IMG/VR virus record: IMGVR_UViG_3300027836_000015
Span: 1-50,372 of that record
Direction: 5' to 3' (one strand)
From: a virus
DNA length: 50,372 nt
In this document: in pieces, positions 44,967 through 50,372 of the stretch
Numbering within the stretch: position 1 is the first letter of the stretch
Layout of the letters: each line of letters begins with the position of its first letter
Notes under the pieces: model-generated
Told to the model about the DNA's origin: nothing
Databases searched by the model: none
The model's input: the letters and a program-made list of their open reading frames with translations, nothing else
Position numbers and translations under genes: made by a program

Positions 44967-47372
44967 TTACATTGATAGCATACCGCCTAGATCGTCCATT
45001 AAATTAGACGCGTTTGCTTGAAAGTCTTTTGGTAAAGAATCATTCTTACGCTGATCTATTAATTCTGATTGCTGTGATGCTTGTATCTTAGTTCTTTCGT
45101 CTTTTCTATCTTCTAGTTGATTGAACTTATTTGTTTCAGCCTGTGTCTTTAATTGAGCTAATTGCATATTGTAATTAAACTCTTCCGCGAGTAGTTGTTT
45201 TTTAATCTCGCCTTCAGCTTGCAATCTTTGCATTTCAAATTGAGATTTAGCTTGCTCTATTTGTATTTGAGTTTGAGCTAAAGCCTGCTGTTTTTGAACC
45301 TCAAACATTGCTGCTTTCTCTGCATTCTGTGAATTAGCGTCTGCTTGCGCTTGTATGTTTGCTAATTGTTGTTGTTGTGCCTCTTGCTGCTTCTTCTTTC
45401 TTTTAAGCTTCAACAATTGATTAGCTAATTTGATATTTTTAATCTGGCGAATATCAATAACATCGTCTAGATCTACTCCTCCATTTTGTAATGATACTTG
45501 TATATTCTGTTCTAGTTGTTGTTTTTCTTCTTCGTCTGGCTCAACCTCTAAATAAATACCAAAATCGTATAGGTTTAAATTTTCGATCTCCTTTAATGTT
45601 TGTACATTATAAGTTGATATACTATTCTTTAGTGAGTTATTTGTTAATGGGTTGTTTAAGCAATCAGGTATTCTAAGCGATATGTTTTCGCAAGTGCTAA
45701 CTGTTAAACTTAAACTAGCGTCCTTTATATGTCGCGTAGCTACATTAGATGCATTAGCTGCTATCTTTTGTAACCCAACCAAAGCGTTTGAATCTGGTTT
45801 ACTTCCGTCAACGGCTTCATTAAGCCCCGTAACATCTCTAATCATTTGCAGGTAATACTGATACGTTTGTATTAAACTTTGTATCTTACCTTGCCCGCTT
45901 GATGTAGTAAGTTCTTGAATCGGAACCTTGCCTCTATTTATATCTCCTTCTTGCGTTAAAGATCTACCAACAATACTACCGGTTTGGAAGTACATGTTTA
46001 ATGCCTCTGCTGGATTATAATTAGTTCCGTTACCTAAATCAACTTCCATTAATCCATCAACATCTAAATAAACTCCATCAGGGACAACTCTTGATAATAC
46101 TTGCTGTAACTTAAGGTGTGTTAATTGAATCATATCAGCAAATGAAATACACTTAGATACAATAGAATCTATTTTACCTTTGTACATTCTAGGAGCTACA
46201 ATATTGTAATTCATTTTAACCCTAGTGGTATCAGCATATGGGCGAGACATATTTTTTGATAACTCCCATTGCAACATTTCATTTGTACCTATAATTTTTG
46301 CTCCAGTATATAATACCTCTATGGTTCTAAATACTTTTTCAAAATTTTCATTTGCTGGAGGATTAAAAGCGTCAGTTTTTTGAATAACTTTCTCTAATCC
46401 GTTTTCGCCTTGTTTTATTTTAAAAACCTGATTCATGTATGTTTTATACTCAAAGTATAATACTTGAACAGTGTTCTCATCATAATTTCCCCAGCCTTGA
46501 ATATACTGTCTATTGCCAGGCATATTTTGAATTCTCAATAATTCTTCTTCTGAAATATTAGGAAATTGTTTCTTTAATTCTGATATAGTAACGGCTTTAA
46601 CTTCACCTACATAATATATATCATTAAAATGAGGATCTTCCGTATATGAATAAATCATATAAGATGGATCAACGTAGTCTACTACGATCCCTTCAGATAC
46701 ATTAAACGATGTTTTTACAGCCGCAATACCAATTGTAGTTAAATCGTAGTTAAGTCTTTTTCTAGTAAGGTCATATTTATTACCTTTTAATACAGTATTA
46801 ATAGCTTCCTCTTCCGCAATTTCAATAGATTGCTTGTAGGATAATTGCATATGCAACTCTAACTCTTCCTGCGATTCCGGCAATTCAGATGGGGGTACAT
46901 TTGACTTAGATATATTTGTACCGGTCTTTTCTAGCACGCTATTGATCAATGGTTGGTTAACCATATCGTATTGTAAAGAGGAGGCATAGTCAGTTCTTTT
47001 CTTAAGGGACTCTGGATCTTGAGCAGTAGCTCTTACATCATATGTCTTTTGAGAAATGCCATTGGCAACTATATCTACAAATTTTGATAATATAGGCACC
47101 GGCGTCCAGTCTAAGTTTAAATAAGATAAATCACCGTTGATTGATAATTCATCTTTATACTTTTGTATAGGTTGTTCACCTCTAGCGTATAACCTAAGCC
47201 TATTAAAATTATTCCAATGTGTTAAATACCTATTGCCGCTTGTTCTGCCTTGATTAAACCACTCTTGCTCTATAGCTCTAGAAACCTGCAATCCGTATTC
47301 TTCAGAAGCTTTGGTTGCATCATCAACAACTTGACTAGGGAAAGCGCTATTTGTATTTGTGTATATATTCAT
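44967..47372 (-). CDS. Portal protein, 801 aa
   Basis: The N-terminus contains WNNFNRLRLYARGEQPIQKY and LNLDWTPVPILSKFVDIVAN, typical of crAss-like portals. The middle has GIAAVKTSFNVSEGIVVDYV and a stem-like region. The C-terminal 150 residues form a Gln/Ala-rich coiled coil (KKKQQEAQQQQLANIQAQAD...) that builds the barrel of such portals. It forms the dodecameric ring through which TerL pumps DNA. Next to terL on the same strand and ending in LDDLGGMLSM. The length is in the range for this group. Confidence 0.85.
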   Translation of the reverse strand: MNIYTNTNSAFPSQVVDDATKASEEYGLQVSRAIEQEWFNQGRTSGNRYLTHWNNFNRLRLYARGEQPIQKYKDELSINGDLSYLNLDWTPVPILSKFVDIVANGISQKTYDVRATAQDPESLKKRTDYASSLQYDMVNQPLINSVLEKTGTNISKSNVPPSELPESQEELELHMQLSYKQSIEIAEEEAINTVLKGNKYDLTRKRLNYDLTTIGIAAVKTSFNVSEGIVVDYVDPSYMIYSYTEDPHFNDIYYVGEVKAVTISELKKQFPNISEEELLRIQNMPGNRQYIQGWGNYDENTVQVLYFEYKTYMNQVFKIKQGENGLEKVIQKTDAFNPPANENFEKVFRTIEVLYTGAKIIGTNEMLQWELSKNMSRPYADTTRVKMNYNIVAPRMYKGKIDSIVSKCISFADMIQLTHLKLQQVLSRVVPDGVYLDVDGLMEVDLGNGTNYNPAEALNMYFQTGSIVGRSLTQEGDINRGKVPIQELTTSSGQGKIQSLIQTYQYYLQMIRDVTGLNEAVDGSKPDSNALVGLQKIAANASNVATRHIKDASLSLTVSTCENISLRIPDCLNNPLTNNSLKNSISTYNVQTLKEIENLNLYDFGIYLEVEPDEEEKQQLEQNIQVSLQNGGVDLDDVIDIRQIKNIKLANQLLKLKRKKKQQEAQQQQLANIQAQADANSQNAEKAAMFEVQKQQALAQTQIQIEQAKSQFEMQRLQAEGEIKKQLLAEEFNYNMQLAQLKTQAETNKFNQLEDRKDERTKIQASQQSELIDQRKNDSLPKDFQANASNLMDDLGGMLSM

Positions 47373-49595
47373 TTATTTAATAATTTTTGAGGTCGTGCCT
47401 TTATTATCATATCTTTTTAGACCTAATGAAGTTGGTATGACTTCTTTTCTATAAGTTGGCAAGTATTTGTTTTTATTACAAGCCATTATAGCTAAGCCAG
47501 AACTAATTGAAGCATCATGCTTTGTTCTATCATTTATATTAAACCTTGCCCAGTCCTCCAAAGTGTTTTGAAAATACATTATACCACATCCTTCTTCATT
47601 CCATCCAACGTGGTCCTCTATATAGCTTTCTATGGCTGCTGCGTGCGCTTGTTTAATATCTTCACTTGAGTTTGGCATACCACCAATTTCTCTCTCTGTG
47701 ACGGATAATTTATTAAACACCTTATCGGGTCTATTCATAGAGTAGCCTCTGTACCCTCTTCTTTTAAAATAATATAATAGTCTTGGTTTATTATTCTCTG
47801 CTAATATAGGCATGCCATAAAATATACAAGCCATAAGCACATCTTCAAAAAATATCTCAGCAGTCTGAGGTCTAGATATATATTCTAAAAAGAAAGCATT
47901 TGATGGAGCGTCGTCCATTGAAAACTTAGTCAATCCGTGTAATGCTCCTTTAGATCCTTTACCATCTGTTGTACCTGAAATATCATATGGGTCACAACCA
48001 AAAGCCCCAATGTGCTCATTGCCAGGATATTTCATCCCGTTCTTTTGAATAACACTGTTCTGTAAATTATATGGCGGTATCCACGATACCAAGAATCTAC
48101 CGTCTTTATTTGGATAGAATATTACTTTACTATCCTGTATTCCGCCTTCCCATTGAAAATTACCTCTAGTTAATATATTAGTATTCCTTAGATCGTCGTT
48201 ATAATCAATTTGCTCGTATATCTTTGTAAGATTAAACAATGACTGTTTTGTTTCATCTCTAAATGCGTGTTGTTCTGTTCTTGGAAATTGTCTGTAGTAT
48301 TCGTTTAATCCATCAGAATCTGACTTCAAACCGTCTACTTCGTTTTGCCAATGTTCAATTACCCCATATTCTATTTCGTTTCCGTCAACTCCTTTAATGG
48401 TTGTTTTTGGAGTATCGAAGACAGGTATACCATAAGTATCAATGAATCCCTCGTACGACCATTCCATAGGTATGAACAAACTATATAATCCTGAACTAGT
48501 CTGTCCATTGCGGTTTCTTTTTGAGACATCAGAGTCATAATAAAGTTTTTTATAATTAGATCCTCCTTTATCTAGTGCGTTTGAGGTAGACCCCATCATA
48601 CACTTACCAATAATTCTACTACCCAATCTTAAACAAGTTTTAGTAACTCGCCAGTTATTTAATATATTATCTGGTTTTAACCATTTAGCGGATTCGTCAT
48701 GCGCTAATAGCTTTAATTTTTCACCATCATAACTATTGTCTCCAGTGTTTTTCCAATCTATAGTTGTGTCAAGTCCTGTAATTTCTTCAGACATTTCACT
48801 ATTATCTAATTTTCTTCTTGTAAACTTAGAAGCAGGAACTCTATATGCAAGTTCTGTCTTTGGTCTATCCATACCATCTTGTATGGGTTTAAAGAAGAAA
48901 GGATAGTTTAATGATATAGGTACAACTTTATCTGTAAACATTGTTTTAGCATCAGCCCCTGATTTAGATAGTATTCCAAATCTTGAATCACTTGACATAG
49001 TTGCTAAGTTAACTAATTCAGCTGACGACATAAATGAGAACCCGGAACGTCTATTCTTTAAATAGCACATGCCGTAGCATCGACTATCGGCTTTACATGC
49101 TTCCCAAAACAAAAAGAACAATCTATTAGACTCTCTAAAATCTGGTGCCCCTATATCAATCTTGCTCCATTGCAAGTACATATAGTGTGTGCCAGTTATA
49201 TATGTGGGTGTTCCATTGTTATAAAAAGAGAAACCTTCGTCCCTGTACTTGAATTCGGCATCAATATAATCATACCATCGTTCTTTGAATGTGTCTGGAT
49301 ATTTGTTCCAGTCAAATACGTTTTTTATTTTTTCAAGTTCTTTCGGGACTTCTAACTGCTGCCAGTATTGTTCCTCCTTCTTATCTTTTCTTTTGTATGT
49401 ATTCTCTATTAATGGTAATGCTATTTTTAAATTCTGGATTTCATATATTTCACCAATCTTTCCAGTCTTACTAATAACAACCATATCATGGTCTTTATTA
49501 TACCCATATTTCCAGTTATTGTATCGATTTGTTTTCTTTATAACATTCGATTTTACGTGGTCAGGTAATATTCTATATAGTGCTTGCTCGTACAT
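47373..49595 (-). CDS. terL: Terminase large subunit, 740 aa
   Basis: The ATPase domain begins at about 130. Residues about 178-190 (YLKNRRSGFSFM) are the Walker-A-like element of this TerL group, which has KNRRSGFS instead of a GKT loop. LLAHDESAKW (about 296-305) provides Walker B with catalytic Asp-Glu. A C-terminal RNase H-like nuclease domain begins at GAFGCDPYDISG (about 540), with the first Asp of the metal site, and continues with FFLEYISRPQTAEIFFEDVL. It cuts and packages DNA with the portal. Start overlaps the upstream gene stop by one base (TAATG). Confidence 0.88.
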   Translation of the reverse strand: MYEQALYRILPDHVKSNVIKKTNRYNNWKYGYNKDHDMVVISKTGKIGEIYEIQNLKIALPLIENTYKRKDKKEEQYWQQLEVPKELEKIKNVFDWNKYPDTFKERWYDYIDAEFKYRDEGFSFYNNGTPTYITGTHYMYLQWSKIDIGAPDFRESNRLFFLFWEACKADSRCYGMCYLKNRRSGFSFMSSAELVNLATMSSDSRFGILSKSGADAKTMFTDKVVPISLNYPFFFKPIQDGMDRPKTELAYRVPASKFTRRKLDNSEMSEEITGLDTTIDWKNTGDNSYDGEKLKLLAHDESAKWLKPDNILNNWRVTKTCLRLGSRIIGKCMMGSTSNALDKGGSNYKKLYYDSDVSKRNRNGQTSSGLYSLFIPMEWSYEGFIDTYGIPVFDTPKTTIKGVDGNEIEYGVIEHWQNEVDGLKSDSDGLNEYYRQFPRTEQHAFRDETKQSLFNLTKIYEQIDYNDDLRNTNILTRGNFQWEGGIQDSKVIFYPNKDGRFLVSWIPPYNLQNSVIQKNGMKYPGNEHIGAFGCDPYDISGTTDGKGSKGALHGLTKFSMDDAPSNAFFLEYISRPQTAEIFFEDVLMACIFYGMPILAENNKPRLLYYFKRRGYRGYSMNRPDKVFNKLSVTEREIGGMPNSSEDIKQAHAAAIESYIEDHVGWNEEGCGIMYFQNTLEDWARFNINDRTKHDASISSGLAIMACNKNKYLPTYRKEVIPTSLGLKRYDNKGTTSKIIK

Positions 49596-49870
49596 TATTT
49601 GGATCTCCCTTCTGCAAAACCTTTAAATATTACTTGGGTTGGTCCTTTTTCTTCATCTTCGAGCATTTTTTCTTCAAGCTCTATTCTATTAAGTATTTCA
49701 AAGGCGTCAAAGATCGCAAGTTTTTTAGTTGCTGCGGCATTCTTTAATTTGTCTGCGCTTAGATCGTCATCTCCATTATCTAAAATAGCTTCTTCAGCAA
49801 CCTTAATTAATTCAAGAACCGCTTTGAACCCACTTTGGATTATACTCTTCTTCGTTTCCTTTATGTCCAT
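49595..49870 (-). CDS. Small-terminase-like protein, 91 aa
   Basis: Acidic helical protein (KKSIIQSGFKAVLELIKVAE, then DDDLSADKLKNAAATKKLAI, FDAFEILNRIELEEKMLED). The 'AIxDAxEILxRIExE' pattern marks a recurrent small protein directly ahead of terL in Bacteroidota phages. Position and helical nature suggest the DNA-recognising small subunit, but no helix-turn-helix is clear, so the name stays tentative. It shares 59 nt with the co-chaperonin gene end and overlaps terL by one base. Confidence 0.68.
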   Translation of the reverse strand: MDIKETKKSIIQSGFKAVLELIKVAEEAILDNGDDDLSADKLKNAAATKKLAIFDAFEILNRIELEEKMLEDEEKGPTQVIFKGFAEGRSK

Positions 49871-50372
49871 ATTTAATTACAATATCATTAGATTTCATAC
49901 AATATAATCTTTGTCCATCAATGACAAAATCATATTCTCCATAAGGAGCATATCCAACAAGGTCTCCCTCGTCTATTTTGAGCGCTTTTAAAGAGTCATT
50001 TCCGTATTTTAATATACCAATAAGCCTTTGCTCTTTATCGATCTTTAAATAGTCTTTATTCTCAATAGGCTTAATAAAACATCTGTCACCAAATGTTTGC
50101 CATTTACCTGTATTTTTATACAAATAAATTTGGTCAAGAGCACAAAAATATAAATCATCTTTAAAATAAGATCTACTATTCTTTTTTACTCCTCTTATAT
50201 CATAAAACACCCTAAAAACATTATGGTGAATTACAACTATATCCCCAACTTTTATATCAGTTGAATAAGCTAATGGTATATTAACTACTTCGGCAAAGTT
50301 ATTTACAGCTTTAAAACTTTCAATCTTGGTGTTTATTATTAATTCTTTATCACCAACTTTTACTTTATTATT
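49812..50372 (-). CDS. GroES-like co-chaperonin, cut by the window edge (at least 186 aa)
   Basis: The frame reads without a stop from the right edge to the TGA-type end at 49812, so the N-terminus lies outside the window. It shows two beta-barrel-type halves. KVGDKELIINTKIESFKAVN then IKVGDIVVIHHNVFRVFYDI form the first, and FGDRCFIKPIE, RLIGILKYGNDSLKALKI and DEGDLVGYAPYGEYDFVIDG the second. K-V-GD-x-V/L and GD-x-V-x-Y-x-x-Y patterns resemble GroES-like co-chaperonin domains. Phage co-chaperonins help the host chaperonin fold capsid protein. It is the first late gene seen. Confidence 0.72.
   Translation of the reverse strand, partial: NNKVKVGDKELIINTKIESFKAVNNFAEVVNIPLAYSTDIKVGDIVVIHHNVFRVFYDIRGVKKNSRSYFKDDLYFCALDQIYLYKNTGKWQTFGDRCFIKPIENKDYLKIDKEQRLIGILKYGNDSLKALKIDEGDLVGYAPYGEYDFVIDGQRLYCMKSNDIVIKYGHKGNEEEYNPKWVQSGS

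Noticed and set aside
1-50372. Temperate lifestyle, CRISPR array or insertion sequence
   Set aside because: No integrase, attachment site, regularly spaced repeats or transposase could be found on either strand.

Overview
The window looks like a large part, possibly nearly all, of the genome of a tailed, podovirus-like double-stranded DNA phage that infects a member of the Bacteroidota (probably a flavobacterium). The reasons are low GC, A-rich leaders with almost no Shine-Dalgarno sequences, and a virion gene order and protein types (TerL with a KNRRSGFS-type ATPase motif, glutamine-rich portal, MNKDLD...EYRDALNI-type tail protein, three-gene internal protein block) that resemble crAss-like and related Bacteroidota podoviruses. 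The assignment is inferred from protein character only. I see no integrase, no tRNA with a normal anticodon arm, no CRISPR array, no insertion sequence, no recognisable DNA polymerase and no clear lysis gene.

Layout. Positions 1-21107 are transcribed rightward and 21206-50372 leftward. The two arms converge on a bidirectional terminator at 21141-21178. The first 9 kb holds about 30 small, mostly unknown early genes. Short groups of them are driven by nine copies of one phage promoter with boxes at fixed spacing (YTACA, N20, TGATAATATAWAYG). Between the genes lie structured RNA elements: a GAAA-capped hairpin (36-63), a 16-bp hairpin (851-897), a nested hairpin (1229-1286), a tRNA-like element with an abnormal anticodon arm (2729-2802) and a roughly 310-nt structured region ending in a 58-nt miniature cloverleaf (6033-6344). 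From 9 to 13 kb come a DNA-binding protein whose start codon lies inside a hairpin, a phage sigma factor, and a recombination module (ERF annealing protein, PD-(D/E)XK exonuclease, SSB-like protein). Next are paired palindromes and iteron-like repeats (12933-13040). From 13 to 21 kb are a GIY-YIG nuclease, a T7-type primase-helicase, nucleotide metabolism genes (thymidylate-synthase-family enzyme with dCMP-type active site, MazG fusion, second MazG-like protein, class II ribonucleotide reductase), an endonuclease and a 2OG-Fe(II) oxygenase.

The leftward arm, read in transcription order from the right edge, contains a GroES-like co-chaperonin (cut by the edge), a small-terminase-like protein, TerL, portal, scaffold-like protein, major capsid protein, head-associated protein, two connector-like proteins, two large tail proteins, a GNAT acetyltransferase, and three internal or ejection proteins ending in a 3058-residue polyvalent protein. 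That protein carries zinc-metallopeptidase, sigma-region-2-like and HAD-phosphatase-like segments.

The strongest unexplained signal is the decamer TGCTATACAC. It occurs ten times exactly in the first 11.6 kb, always on the + strand, inside genes in all three reading frames and between genes. That points to a nucleotide-level function (DNA or RNA recognition site) that no annotated feature explains. The nine-copy promoter, the twin start-codon hairpins and the 310-nt RNA are the other candidates for an undescribed regulatory or replication system.
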